Shown here piece after piece: positions 25,123-34,214 of a stretch of 64,000 nt of DNA. The position numbers and the translations under genes were made by a program. The notes beneath the pieces were generated by a model. The model worked only from the letters and a program-made list of their open reading frames with translations. It did no database searches and was not told the DNA's origin. Source of the DNA: Hymenobacter psoromatis (lineage in GTDB: Bacteria > Bacteroidota > Bacteroidia > Cytophagales > Hymenobacteraceae); assembly GCF_020012125.1 (NCBI RefSeq), contig NZ_JAIFAG010000001.1, forward strand, positions 3,968,001-4,032,000, given 5' to 3'. Numbering within the stretch: the first letter of the stretch is position 1; each line of letters begins with the position of its first letter.

Positions 25123-25647
25123 ATGAAAACTGCCCATTGGGGATTGGCCGCTGGCCTGCTGGCACTGGCTGGCTGCGACTCGACCCCGCGCGAGCGCCAA
25201 GAAATCGTGCGCCAGGAAACCCGCCAGCTCGACACGGCCGCCCAGCACGCGGGCCACACCCTGCGTCGCCTGGGCCGCCAAACGGCTCGCTTCGATTCGG
25301 CTAATCACGCCCGCCGGGCGGTGCCGCTCGACCCCAAAAAGCAAAGAGTGATGGACCAGCAGCTGCTGGGCGGCTACGCCGACCAAGTGCCGGGCCTCAC
25401 GGTGGCCACTATTGCGGGGGCCTACGGCGAGCTGCTGCGCGCCACCCGCGTGCGCCGCACCGGCTGGGATGCCCGCGACTGGGACTATGCCCAGGCCACT
25501 TACCGCCGCCTCAACGACCAGCTGGCCCGCGTGCGCCTCGACCTGCCCGCCCGCGACGAACTGCGCATCCGGGCCTGGCAGGCCGAGTTTACGACTTTAC
25601 GCGCCCAGCGCACGGCCAAAGACCTGCAAGCCGCGACAAAAAAATGA
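25123..25647 (+). CDS. Hypothetical lipoprotein
   Basis: A 174-residue protein whose N-terminus GLLALAGCDS is a good lipobox (Cys18). The mature part is very rich in Arg, Gln and Ala and predicted helical (RQEIVRQETRQLDTAAQHAG), without a recognised domain. TAGCTTGG lies 4 nt before the ATG, a possible -7 element of a leaderless transcript. It follows the TonB-domain gene after 27 bp and may be co-expressed. An inverted repeat follows. Confidence 0.65.
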   Translation: MKTAHWGLAAGLLALAGCDSTPRERQEIVRQETRQLDTAAQHAGHTLRRLGRQTARFDSANHARRAVPLDPKKQRVMDQQLLGGYADQVPGLTVATIAGAYGELLRATRVRRTGWDARDWDYAQATYRRLNDQLARVRLDLPARDELRIRAWQAEFTTLRAQRTAKDLQAATKK

Positions 25648-25707
25648 TTGTTGAAGGATAATTGTTGGTCGTTTTAGGAATTACGCAAAAGTCGTCTACT
25701 GTTACGA

Positions 25708-25755
25708 GCGAAGCAATCGCCCCCGCACCACCCTTTTCTGGTGCGATTGCTTCGC
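25708..25755. repeat. Intergenic inverted repeat, GAAGCAATCGC family
   Basis: The arms 25708-25720 and 25743-25755 are exact reverse complements of 13 bp around a 22-nt loop. The core is related to the repeat at 5591-5687 (GCAATCGC). Confidence 0.7.
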
Positions 25756-25797
25756 GCAGCTCGCCATAATAAAAGACTAACAATCAATAAGTAGCCC

Positions 25798-26232
25798 GTG
25801 CCCGCTTCGGAAAATATTATCGTGCTGGAGTCGTACTACGAGCCGCTGGCGGCGCACCTGGCCCGCACCCGGCTGGAGGCGGCGGGCATTCCGTGCTTTC
25901 TGACCAACGAAAACCTGGTGTCGCTCAACCGCATGTATAGCCCGGTGGCGGGGGGCGTGCGGCTGCACGTGTATCAGCGCGACGCGGCCCGTGCCGTGGA
26001 GGCCCTGCGCGAGCCCACCGTGATGCAGGCTACCCGCGGCGGCCTGGCCGAAACGGGAGCCGAAACGCCGGGCGGCGAGCATTGCCCACGCTGCGGCTCG
26101 CAGGACGTGAGCTTCGACGCGGCCGCCGAGCCGGGCGCGGCGCACTGGTTCGTAGCCCTACTGTCGAGGCTGCGGCGCTACCCGCTGCAAGGGCGCGCGC
26201 ACCACTGCTTTCACTGCGGGCTGAATTTTTAG
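25798..26232 (+). CDS. DUF2007-type protein with C-terminal zinc ribbon
   Basis: A 144-residue cytosolic protein that probably starts at GTG 25798. The N-terminal half (IIVLESYYEPLAAHLARTRL, then GIPCFLTNENLV and VRLHVYQRDAARAVEAL) is the DUF2007 putative signal-transducing domain. The C-terminus adds a four-cysteine zinc ribbon, CPRCGS near residue 98 and CFHCG at about 138. Binding of zinc is inferred from the cysteine pattern; the role is unknown. Confidence 0.75.
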   Translation: MPASENIIVLESYYEPLAAHLARTRLEAAGIPCFLTNENLVSLNRMYSPVAGGVRLHVYQRDAARAVEALREPTVMQATRGGLAETGAETPGGEHCPRCGSQDVSFDAAAEPGAAHWFVALLSRLRRYPLQGRAHHCFHCGLNF

Positions 26233-26319
26233 CGGCGAGTCCCTACCCCCCTTTTTGGGATAGCTATCGGCCAAGGCTGGCGCTGGCAACTAATCGGGTC
26301 GAAGCTGTATCCTTGCGGT

Positions 26320-27492
26320 ATGGTGTGGCACAGAGGGCTGATATACTGCTGGGCGCTGGGCGCGATGCCCCTGGGCGCGGGGGCGCAGGCCCGCCAGGTG
26401 GGGAATGGCCTAGTGGGCACCTACTACGATGGCCGCAATTTTGAGCGCCAGGTGCTGACCCGGCGCGACCCGGTCATCAACTTCGACTGGCACCAGCAAA
26501 GCCCCGCGGCGGGCCTGGCGGCCGAAGAGTTTTCAGTGCGCTGGACGGGCTGGCTGGTGCCGCCCACCACGGGCCGCTACGTGCTGCACATCAGCGTGGA
26601 TGATGGTATCCGACTGTGGCTCAATGGCCAAGAGCTACTGAATGAGTGGCGGGGCCAGTCGCTGAGCTACTACCAGCTGGCCGTGGACCTCCAAGCTGGG
26701 GAGCCTTATTCGCTGCGGATAGACTACTGTCAATATTCCTTTTCGACGCGGGCGCGGCTGGCCTGGGCCCCGCCCCCTACCCCCTCAGCCGAAAGCAGCT
26801 GGCGCAACCTGTGGGGCAAGGTGCCCAACGAGCCGGGACCCGTCGTAATTCCGGCGCGCTACCTGTTTAGCCAGCGCCCTACCCCCGCGGCCCCGCCCAG
26901 CCCGTCGCCCGCAGCCGCCGTTGCGCCCAGCTCGGAGCCCGCCCGCCCTGCCGCGCCGCCAGCCCCGGCCCCGGCCCGGCTGGTGGCCGCCTCTAAAGCC
27001 GCGCTGCTACCCCAGTCTGCGGCCCTCAGCAAGCCCCGGCCGCGCAGCTATTTACGGCTCGCGCCGATGCCCGCGCCGAAGCCGGTATTGCCCACCGCCG
27101 CGCGCCGCGATTCGGGCCGGGCGGCGGCCGTAGCTACCCGCTTGGCTGCCGGGCAGGCCGTAACACTGCCCGCACTCTACTTCGAGCAAGGCCAGGCTGA
27201 GTTGCTGCCAGCCGTGCAGGCCAGCCTCGACACACTCGCGGCCGCGCTGGCCCACCGCCCCACCCTGCAGCTCGAAGTGCAGGGCCATACCGACAACCAG
27301 GGTGACCCCTTCATCAACCAGCAGCTCTCGCGGCGGCGGGCCGAGGCCGTGTGCCGCTACCTGGCCGCCCGCGGCGTAGCGGCCGAGCGCCTGCGGCCCG
27401 TGGGCTACGGCGGGGCCCGCCCCGTGGCCGACAACCGCCAGCCGGCCGAGCGCCCGCGCAACCGCCGCGTGGTGCTGCGGCCCTTACCCTAG
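26320..27492 (+). CDS. PA14 and OmpA domain outer-envelope protein
   Basis: A 390-residue secreted protein: signal peptide 1-24 (ending GAGAQ), a PA14 domain at about 28-155 (GLVGTYYDGRNFERQVLT, WTGWLVPPTTGRYVLHIS, DDGIRLWLNGQEL), a long Pro/Ala-rich linker (about 180-275), and a C-terminal OmpA domain (LYFEQGQAELLPAVQASLD, LEVQGHTDNQGD, LSRRRAEAVCRYLAARGV, NRRVVLRPL). PA14 is a carbohydrate-binding fold and OmpA binds peptidoglycan, so it should link the cell wall to a glycan. TATCCTTG ends 4 nt before the ATG, suggesting a leaderless mRNA. The next gene is convergent. Confidence 0.88.
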   Translation: MVWHRGLIYCWALGAMPLGAGAQARQVGNGLVGTYYDGRNFERQVLTRRDPVINFDWHQQSPAAGLAAEEFSVRWTGWLVPPTTGRYVLHISVDDGIRLWLNGQELLNEWRGQSLSYYQLAVDLQAGEPYSLRIDYCQYSFSTRARLAWAPPPTPSAESSWRNLWGKVPNEPGPVVIPARYLFSQRPTPAAPPSPSPAAAVAPSSEPARPAAPPAPAPARLVAASKAALLPQSAALSKPRPRSYLRLAPMPAPKPVLPTAARRDSGRAAAVATRLAAGQAVTLPALYFEQGQAELLPAVQASLDTLAAALAHRPTLQLEVQGHTDNQGDPFINQQLSRRRAEAVCRYLAARGVAAERLRPVGYGGARPVADNRQPAERPRNRRVVLRPLP

Positions 27493-27506
27493 CCACGGGC
27501 CCGCGG

Positions 27507-28997
27507 CTAATGCGCAGCAGCTATGCGTCGCCCCGCCCCGCGCGCGGTGGCCTTGGTGCGTGGTGTGGGGCGGCGTACCGTCACGGGTACCGGAGCCTTA
27601 GCTTGGTTTGTGAAGGATAAGAGCCAGTCGCGCAGGTAATTAAAGCCTTCGGGGGCGAAGACGGCCTGCTGCTCGCCAGCCACGATGGGCCACTGCATGC
27701 GGTCGGGTTGAAAGGCGTGGTTGACGCCCGCCAGGCGGTGAGCCTGCACGGGCTGGTGGGCCGGCCGCAGCCCCCGCTGAAGCGCCGCCAGGTTGCGGCC
27801 GGCCGCAACTTGCAAGTCGGCACTGCCATTGAGCAGCAGCACCGGGCAGCGTACCAGGGGTAGGCGGGTGGCGGGGTCAAAATCGAGGAAGAACCGCGCC
27901 CAGGGCGAGGTCAGCTGCACGGCGCGGGCGCGGGCCATTGCCTCGTCTACCCCCGTGTTGCTGCCGCGCAGCAGGGCCACAATCTTGGCGCGGGCCGCCG
28001 CCGGGCTAGGCGTCTGGCGCACAGCTTCTACCAGCTGGTCGTAGAGGCCCTGAGCGGCTTTTACCTGCCCGCCATCGGCCCCGATGAGGCGCAGAATCTC
28101 GCCCTGCTGGCGGCGCAGCACCTCGCGCCCCGGCTGCCCGTAGCCAGCCAGCGACACCACGAAGGCCGGGGCCTCCTCGGGCACGGGCGCAGCGGCGGCC
28201 AATAGCGCCACGTTGGCCCCTTCGCCGTGGCCCAGCAGGCCCACCTGCGCGGGAGCCACGAAGGGTCGGCTGCGCAAAAACTCCATTGCCGCCTGCGCAT
28301 CGCTCACTAAGTCGGCGGTGGTTGAGCGGGTGTAGTCACCGCCCGATTTGCCTACCCCCCGGTCGTCGAAGCGCAGCACGGCCAAGCCGTGGCGGGTCAG
28401 AAAATCGGCCAAAATGCCAAACATGCGGTAGCCTTGCAGGTCCGAGTCGCGGTCTTGCGGACCCGAATCAGAGAGCAGAGCTACGGCCGCGAAAGGCCCT
28501 TCGCCGTTGGGCACAGTAAGCGTGCCGCGCAGTTTGATTTTATCGTCCGCGTTATAGAAGGTCACGTCCTGCTCGCGGTAGGGCGGCGTGAGGCGCAGCT
28601 TTTTGGTGGCCTGGGCGGCAATGGGAGCGGTGCCACGGGTCAGGGTTAGCTCGGTTTTGAGGCCCGGTTGCTGCCAGGTGCCAATGAGCTGGCTGCCTCC
28701 AGCCAGCACCTTACCCTCGAAACGGCTGCCCGCCTGCTCCATGCGCAGCGTCAGGTTATCATCTTTCAACTCAACCTCGACCGGCATCCGGCTGATGCGC
28801 TGCTGCGGTACGTCGAGGGCCGCATAGTAAGTGCCGTTGCTGAGGGGCACAATGGTAATGAGCAGCGTGAGCGAACCGCCGGGCACTTTTAGTGGCCCTT
28901 GCCACTGGCCGCTCAGGCGCGGCGGCGCGGGGGCGGGAGCGGCGCAGCCGAGGCCGGCAGTAGCTAGCAAGTATAAGAAAAGTAATAATTTCTTCAT
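27507..28997 (-). CDS. Secreted alpha/beta hydrolase with the nucleophilic Ser replaced by Gly
   Basis: A 496-residue protein with a signal peptide (1 to about 19), an N-terminal beta domain (about 28-125, SGQWQGPLKVPGGSLTLLI) and an alpha/beta-hydrolase domain. LSDSGPQDRDSDL and LRFDDRGVGKSGGDYTRST are as in the YbfF/EstA-like secreted peptidase-hydrolases. The nucleophile elbow, normally GHSEG, reads LLGHGEGANVALL (Gly256-His-Gly-Glu-Gly), so the catalytic serine codon AGC has become GGC. The acid (LLLNGSADLQV) and histidine (GVNHAFQP) remain. The enzyme may be inactive or a binding protein; the change is one base and could also be an error. A promoter is visible upstream. Confidence 0.82.
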   Translation of the reverse strand: MKKLLLFLYLLATAGLGCAAPAPAPPRLSGQWQGPLKVPGGSLTLLITIVPLSNGTYYAALDVPQQRISRMPVEVELKDDNLTLRMEQAGSRFEGKVLAGGSQLIGTWQQPGLKTELTLTRGTAPIAAQATKKLRLTPPYREQDVTFYNADDKIKLRGTLTVPNGEGPFAAVALLSDSGPQDRDSDLQGYRMFGILADFLTRHGLAVLRFDDRGVGKSGGDYTRSTTADLVSDAQAAMEFLRSRPFVAPAQVGLLGHGEGANVALLAAAAPVPEEAPAFVVSLAGYGQPGREVLRRQQGEILRLIGADGGQVKAAQGLYDQLVEAVRQTPSPAAARAKIVALLRGSNTGVDEAMARARAVQLTSPWARFFLDFDPATRLPLVRCPVLLLNGSADLQVAAGRNLAALQRGLRPAHQPVQAHRLAGVNHAFQPDRMQWPIVAGEQQAVFAPEGFNYLRDWLLSFTNQAKAPVPVTVRRPTPRTKATARGAGRRIAAAH

Positions 28998-29021
28998 AAA
29001 ATTTAATTATCTTACGACGGT

Positions 29022-29050
29022 CAAATTAATAGCGTATTGTTGCTTACAAA
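29022..29050 (-). promoter_or_regulatory. Promoter of the hydrolase gene
   Basis: On the minus strand TTTG (29047-29050) and TTAATTTG (29022-29029) with 17 bp between match the Bacteroidota -33/-7 pattern at all but one base, 24 bp before the ATG at 28997. Confidence 0.55.
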
Positions 29051-29274
29051 CTACTAACCATACTCTCTTTTAGCACGTTCGGATTGCTCATTCCGACCAG
29101 TACAAGCACTACCGTTGGCTGATTACGTCCAAAGAACCAACTGCTTAGGATACTATTTTATTTTTGAGAAAAACCCCACTATGACGGTTGGGGTAAAACC
29201 GGGGCTCCGGCTTGTCCGCCAGCCGCGCCCGGCGGTTTCTACGTAAGCCCCAGACCCTTCCCAACCTTCTCCAC

Positions 29275-30180
29275 ATGGCTACTCGCAAACCCGCTGCGCC
29301 CCCTACCCCCCCCAAGCGCCCCACCGCTAAGGATATGAAGGAGCATGCCCAGAAGCTGCCTTACCCCGCCAAACAGGCCGATATGAAGCTTCAGCCCCAG
29401 ACCAGCCTGGCGGCCTACCAGGCCGCCGGCAAGCTGGTAGGCAAGGTGGCCTTAATCACGGGCGGCGACTCGGGCATTGGGCGGGCAGTGGCCATTGCCT
29501 TTGCCAAGGAAGGGGCCGACGTAGCCATCTTATTCAATGAAAACCAGGAGGATGCGCAGGAAACCCAGCGCTTAGTAGCGCTGGAAAAGCGCAAGTGCCA
29601 GCTCTTGCAGCTCGACGTACGCGACCGTGAGCAGGCGTTTCAGGCGGTACGGCTGGTGCGGGCTGAGCTGGGCGGGCTCAATATCCTGGTCAATAACGCG
29701 GCTTTTCAGTTGGCGCAGGAAAAATTTGAGGACATCCCGGAGGCCCAGATTCGGCGCACCTTCGATACCAATATTCTGGGCTACATGTGGATGGCACAGG
29801 CCGTGATTCCGCATTTGAAGAGCGGCGACTGCATTATCAATACGGGCAGCATCGTGGGCATCGTGGGCATTCCGTTACTGGTCGATTATGCCTGCACGAA
29901 GGCTGGTATTCACGCCCTTACCAAGTCGCTGGCACTGTACTTGGGCGAGCGCAATATTCGGGTGAACTGCGTAGTGCCGGGGCCGGTCTGGACGCCCAAT
30001 ATCCCCGGTACCATGCCGCGGGAGGAGATTGCGAAGTTTGGCCACGAGGTGGCCCTGAAGCGCCCCGGCCAACCCGAAGAAATAGCGCCGGCTTACGTGC
30101 TACTAGCCTCGCAGGACGGCTCGTTTATGACTGGCGCGCTGGTGCACGTGACGGGCGGTAAGCTCAGCAGCGACGAGTAA
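29275..30180 (+). CDS. SDR-family oxidoreductase, YghA-like
   Basis: ATG 29275 gives 301 residues. An unusual N-terminal extension (MATRKPAAPPTPPKRPTAKD to about 50) precedes a classical short-chain dehydrogenase: cofactor loop LITGGDSGIGRAVAIAFA, NNAA motif, catalytic Ser192 (NTGSIVGI), Tyr205 and Lys209 (DYACTKAG), and the PG motif VVPGPVWTPNIPG. The length and the TGGDSGIGRA start match the YghA/glucose-dehydrogenase-like SDR group. It heads a co-oriented set with gluconate-dehydrogenase-like, GMC and GH1 genes, so a role in sugar or sugar-alcohol oxidation is likely. A perfect -7 box TATTTTTG lies at 29159-29166. Confidence 0.87.
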   Translation: MATRKPAAPPTPPKRPTAKDMKEHAQKLPYPAKQADMKLQPQTSLAAYQAAGKLVGKVALITGGDSGIGRAVAIAFAKEGADVAILFNENQEDAQETQRLVALEKRKCQLLQLDVRDREQAFQAVRLVRAELGGLNILVNNAAFQLAQEKFEDIPEAQIRRTFDTNILGYMWMAQAVIPHLKSGDCIINTGSIVGIVGIPLLVDYACTKAGIHALTKSLALYLGERNIRVNCVVPGPVWTPNIPGTMPREEIAKFGHEVALKRPGQPEEIAPAYVLLASQDGSFMTGALVHVTGGKLSSDE

Positions 30181-30274
30181 GTTTCCCCTAAACATCTGGC
30201 CGGTTTTGCCGTTCAGTTTTCGGCTCTCCCACGCTGCTAGCCGGCAGTGGGCGGGCTTCCAACCGTTTTTTGGT

Positions 30275-30844
30275 ATGACTTTTCAGGAACTCCTTCCCAC
30301 GGCGCACGTGTCGGCCGCTACCCGCGCCGCCCTCACCCAGCGCCTGGCCGACAACGTGGCCCCCTACGAGCCGCGGTTTTTGGCCCCCGAGACCTTCCAA
30401 CTGCTGGTAGCCGTGGCGGCGCGCATCTTCCCGCAGCCTGAGCGGCCGGTACCCATCGCCTTAGCCCCGTCCGTGGACCAGCGCTTGGCCGAGGGCAAGT
30501 CCGACGGCTGGCGCTACGATGCCCTACCCCCCGACCGCGAGGCGTACCGCCTGGGCCTGGGCGGCATCCAGGAAATTGCGCAAAGCTTATTTCAGGTTGA
30601 TTTTGAGCAGCTTGAACCCGCTAAGCAAGACGAGGTAGTCAAGGCGTTGGCTGGTGAAAACCCGCCCGGCGCGGCCTGGCAAACGCTGCCCGCCGGCCGC
30701 TTTTTCGAGGAAATGCTGGCCGAACTGACCGAAATCTACTACGCTCACCCCTGGGCGCAGGATGAAATCGACTACGTCGGCTACGCCGACCTGCCTGCCT
30801 GGACCAAAATCGGTCTCAACGAGAAAGACCCGCGTGAAAATTGA
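30275..30844 (+). CDS. Gluconate 2-dehydrogenase subunit 3-like protein
   Basis: ATG 30275 (MTFQELLPTAHVSA) gives 189 residues; an upstream frame from 30206 is unlikely. FQLLVAVAARIFPQPE and the end WAQDEIDYVGYADLPAWTKIG are typical of the small subunit-3 family that accompanies GMC-type membrane dehydrogenases. No Tat or Sec signal is visible, unlike many relatives, so this complex may stay in the cytosol. The large subunit follows 145 bp downstream, with an array of inverted repeats between. Confidence 0.82.
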   Translation: MTFQELLPTAHVSAATRAALTQRLADNVAPYEPRFLAPETFQLLVAVAARIFPQPERPVPIALAPSVDQRLAEGKSDGWRYDALPPDREAYRLGLGGIQEIAQSLFQVDFEQLEPAKQDEVVKALAGENPPGAAWQTLPAGRFFEEMLAELTEIYYAHPWAQDEIDYVGYADLPAWTKIGLNEKDPREN

Positions 30845-30987
30845 TGTGCTGATTTCTTAATGTGTTGATGTACTAAGTGGGTAATATGGTGGTTACATGA
30901 ACATATTTATTATTGAAATCCTAACATGCTAGCCAATCAGCACATCAAAAAAGCACATTAGCACATCAAAAAATCAGCACATCAATT
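30842..30987. repeat. Cluster of inverted and direct copies of CAGCACATCA
   Basis: Copies of a 10-12 base unit (TCAGCACATCAA) occur directly at 30939-30950, 30958-30979 and 30973-30986. Complementary copies (TTGATGTGCTGA) occur at 30841-30852 and 30862-30872. The block fills the entire gap between the subunit-3 gene and the GMC gene. Confidence 0.75.
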
Positions 30988-30989
30988 TT

Positions 30990-32666
30990 ATGCCTGACGA
31001 AGAAATTGCCGAAGAAGGTCTGCTGACCCCGACCAAGCCCGCCATTCAGGACCCGCTGCTGCGCGAATTGCTGGCGGCCAACGACGTGGCCCCCACGCTC
31101 CAGGAAAAGCCGCAGCCCCTACCCCCCGCCGCCGAGGCGGTCGATTGCATCGTGATTGGGCTGGGTGCGGGCGGCGCGCCGCTGCTGGCCCGCCTGGCCC
31201 AAGCGGGCCTCAAGGTGGTGGCGCTGGAAGCCGGCCCCTGGCACAACCCCGAAAAGGAGTTTGCTACTGATGAGCGGGCCCAGGATTTTCTGTTTTGGAA
31301 CGATGAGCGGCTGGCGGCCGGCGGCGACCCGCTGGCAATGGGCCGCAACAACTCGGGCACCGGCGTGGGCGGCTCCACGCTGCACTACACTGCTTACACT
31401 CCCCGCCCGCTGCCCGACGACCTCCACATCAAGCGCGACTTTGGGGTGGGCGAGGACTGGCCGCTGACTTACGACGACCTGGCACCTTACTACGAGGAAG
31501 TAGAGCAGTTTTTGGGCATCTCTGGACCCACGCCCTACCCCTGGGGACCGGCCCGGCCCAAGGGCTACGCCCTACCCCCCCTACCGCTCAATAGCGCCGC
31601 CCAGCTGATGGTGCGTGGGGCCGACAAAATCGGGATTAAGACCGCGCCGGCCGCCAACGCGGCGCTGTCGGCGCGCTACTACCAGGAGGGCGTGGGCTGG
31701 CGCGAGGCGTGCACCAACCGCGGCTTCTGCCAGGCGGGCTGCTCCAACGGGGCTAAAGCCAGCATGGATGTCACCTACATTCCGCTGGCCGTGAAGTACG
31801 GGGCGGATATTCGGCCCAACAGTTTCGTGACGGAGATTGAGCGCGATGCCCGCGGCCACGTAGCGGCGGTTATTTATACCCAAAATGGCGAGCAGCATCG
31901 GCTAGCCTGCAAGAATCTGTTTCTTTGTGGGGGCGCGGTAGAGACGCCGCGCTTGCTGCTGCTCAGTGAGTTGGCCTTAACTAGCGGGCAAGTGGGGCGC
32001 AACCTGATGGCGCACACCGGCATTCAGGTGTGGGGCACTTTCCCGGATGAGGTGCGGCCCAACAAGGGTATTCCCGGCGGCCTCATCTCGCAGGATACGC
32101 ACCGGCCGAAAGATGCCGATTTTGTGGGTGGCTACCTGCTGCAAAGCATTGGCGTGATGCCGGTTACGTTTGCGAGCCAGGCGGCGCGGGGGCGCAAGCT
32201 CTGGGGCCAGGCCATGCGCGACTACATGCGGCAGTTCAACCACATTGCGGGCATCAACATCCTGGGCGACTGCTTGCCCCACGCCGATAACCACGTAGAG
32301 CTGAGCGATGAGCTGGACACCAAGCAGCTGCCCAAGCCGCGCCTGCACTTCACAGCCCAGGAAAACGAGGTGCGCATGACGGCCCACGCCGAAAAGACGA
32401 TGCGCGCCATCTGGGAAGCCGCCGGGGCTACCGACATCTGGTCGTTTGACCGCTACGCGCACATTATCGGCACGGCCCGCATGGGCCTCAGCGGCGACGA
32501 TGCCGTGGTAGACCGCAACGGCCGCGCCTTCGACGTACCTAACTTGTACATCTGCGACAACTCGGTGTTCCCGAGCGCGTTGAGTGTAAACCCGGCCCTC
32601 ACGATTATGGCCTTGAGCCTACGCACCGCGGATAGGTTTCTGGAGCAGCAGCGCGTAGGCGGGTAG
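30990..32666 (+). CDS. GMC-family FAD oxidoreductase (gluconate dehydrogenase-like large subunit)
   Basis: A 558-residue flavoprotein. A charged N-terminal extension precedes the FAD loop DCIVIGLGAGGAPLLARLAQ (about 51-70) and VVALEAGPWHNPEKEF. GTGVGGSTLHYTAYTPRP matches the GMC signature, and the C-terminal active-site region contains IIGTARMGLSGDDAVVDRNG and SVFPSALSVNPALTIMALSL, with the family's His-Asn type pair region. It oxidises alcohols or sugars at FAD. Cysteines in REACTNRGFCQAGCSNGAKA are as in gluconate/sorbitol dehydrogenase relatives. Genes for an SDR and subunit 3 lie before it and a GH1 gene after it. No Tat signal is seen. Confidence 0.87.
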   Translation: MPDEEIAEEGLLTPTKPAIQDPLLRELLAANDVAPTLQEKPQPLPPAAEAVDCIVIGLGAGGAPLLARLAQAGLKVVALEAGPWHNPEKEFATDERAQDFLFWNDERLAAGGDPLAMGRNNSGTGVGGSTLHYTAYTPRPLPDDLHIKRDFGVGEDWPLTYDDLAPYYEEVEQFLGISGPTPYPWGPARPKGYALPPLPLNSAAQLMVRGADKIGIKTAPAANAALSARYYQEGVGWREACTNRGFCQAGCSNGAKASMDVTYIPLAVKYGADIRPNSFVTEIERDARGHVAAVIYTQNGEQHRLACKNLFLCGGAVETPRLLLLSELALTSGQVGRNLMAHTGIQVWGTFPDEVRPNKGIPGGLISQDTHRPKDADFVGGYLLQSIGVMPVTFASQAARGRKLWGQAMRDYMRQFNHIAGINILGDCLPHADNHVELSDELDTKQLPKPRLHFTAQENEVRMTAHAEKTMRAIWEAAGATDIWSFDRYAHIIGTARMGLSGDDAVVDRNGRAFDVPNLYICDNSVFPSALSVNPALTIMALSLRTADRFLEQQRVGG

Positions 32667-32735
32667 GCGTTAGCCTGCCATTATTTAAATAATACGCTCC
32701 GTATAATCCTTTTGGCGGCGGGCTAACGCCTACCC
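32661..32735. repeat. Intergenic inverted repeat, GTAGGCGTTAGCC family
   Basis: Near-perfect arms at 32661-32679 and 32717-32735 overlap the stop codon of the GMC gene. The loop contains a second small AT palindrome (TTATTTAAATAA, 32681-32692). Confidence 0.75.
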
Positions 32736-32775
32736 TATCCTTCTACCCGGCAAGCTGGAGCTTACCATACTTTCC

Positions 32776-34110
32776 ATGAAATCCTTTCTCACCGAGATAA
32801 AAGACCGTTTTGGCACCGGCAGCTACGAGGGCGACCAGTTTGGGGGCGCGCGTGGCAGCAACGGCAACGGGCTGCCCACGGGGCTACCCAACAACTTCAT
32901 GTTTGCCACCGGTATTGAGTGCTCCTACCCCACCATCAACCACGGCCAGACCCGGCGCGACCTGCTACGCGAGTGCGACCATTATAATCGCTATAAAGAG
33001 GACTTGGGCTTGGTGAAAGAGATGGGACTGAAGGTGTTGCGTTACGGTCTGCCGTACTATAACATCCAGCTCAGCCCCGATAAGTACGACTGGGAATTCG
33101 CAGACCTGGCGATGGCCGAAATCCAGCGGCTGGGCATCACACCCATCCTGGATTTGATGCACTTCGGGGTGCCCGACTTCGTGGGCAACTTCCAGAACCC
33201 CGAGCTGCCGGTGCACTTTGCGGCCTACTGCGAGGAAGTGGCCAAGCGCTACCCCTGGGTGCGCTACTACACGCCGGTGAACGAGATTTACGTCACGGCC
33301 AAGTCGAGCGCCAAGGATGGCCTTTGGAACGAGCAGCTCAAAACCGACCGCGGCTTCGTGACGGCCCTCAAGCACACGGTGGCGGCCAGCATCATGGGTA
33401 CTCAAAAAATTGCGAAGCACCGCCCCGACTGCATTATCGTGCAGAGCGAGTCGGCGGAGTTTATGCACGAGCTGCACGCCGAGCACACGCCCGCCGTGCA
33501 AATGGCCAATAAGCAGCGCTTTCTCTCCCTGGATTTGCTGTATGCCCACGCCCCTGACGGCGAAGTGATGAACTACTTGTATGACAATGGCTTGACCCGC
33601 GCCGAGTACGACTGGTTTATGGCCGGCGAGCCGCCCGGCTACCAGATAATGGGCAACGACTACTACGGCCGCAACGAGAAGATTATGCTGCCCAACGGCA
33701 GCATCCAGACCAGCATGGACGTGCTGGGTTGGTACAACATCACCCACGACTACTACCAGCGCTACAAAAAGCCGGTGATGCACACCGAAACCAACGTGTT
33801 TGAGGCCGACCTGGCCCCGATGTGGCTCTGGAAGCAGTGGGTGAATGTGCTGCGGATGCGCAAGGAAGGCGTGCCGGTGCTGGGCTTTACGTGGTATTCG
33901 CTTATCGACCAGGTAGACTGGGAAACCGGCCTGGCCGAGCAGAAAGGCACGTTGAACGCCTGCGGTCTCTACGACCTCGACCGCAAGCCCCGGCCCGTGG
34001 CCGATGCCTATAAGATGCTATTGCAGGAATACGGCCAGATTACCATTGTGCCCCACGGCGAATTGTTTGAAGTGACGGACCGGCCAGCTACCCTTAAAGT
34101 AGAGGTGTAG
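32776..34110 (+). CDS. Glycoside hydrolase family 1-like beta-glycosidase
   Basis: A 444-residue TIM-barrel enzyme. NFMFATGIECSYPTINHG at the N-terminus, acid/base Glu170 in YYTPVNEI, and nucleophile Glu338 in MHTETN fit the clan A retaining GH1 pattern. The barrel strands LKVLRYGLPYYNIQ and GVPVLGFTWYSLIDQVDWE are also typical. It has no signal peptide, so it should act on an imported glycoside. Some positions differ from classical beta-glucosidases, so specificity is open. Its place after the oxidoreductase genes suggests it releases a sugar that they oxidise. Confidence 0.82.
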   Translation: MKSFLTEIKDRFGTGSYEGDQFGGARGSNGNGLPTGLPNNFMFATGIECSYPTINHGQTRRDLLRECDHYNRYKEDLGLVKEMGLKVLRYGLPYYNIQLSPDKYDWEFADLAMAEIQRLGITPILDLMHFGVPDFVGNFQNPELPVHFAAYCEEVAKRYPWVRYYTPVNEIYVTAKSSAKDGLWNEQLKTDRGFVTALKHTVAASIMGTQKIAKHRPDCIIVQSESAEFMHELHAEHTPAVQMANKQRFLSLDLLYAHAPDGEVMNYLYDNGLTRAEYDWFMAGEPPGYQIMGNDYYGRNEKIMLPNGSIQTSMDVLGWYNITHDYYQRYKKPVMHTETNVFEADLAPMWLWKQWVNVLRMRKEGVPVLGFTWYSLIDQVDWETGLAEQKGTLNACGLYDLDRKPRPVADAYKMLLQEYGQITIVPHGELFEVTDRPATLKVEV

Positions 34111-34214
34111 GGCGGCGCGGGGCGGCGGTAAAACGCTTGTCTAGCCGGGGCGGCTGGTGTAAATTGCGGACGCAACCTTGTACTTGCCCATTCCGTGCCC
34201 CGCGCCTTCATTTT

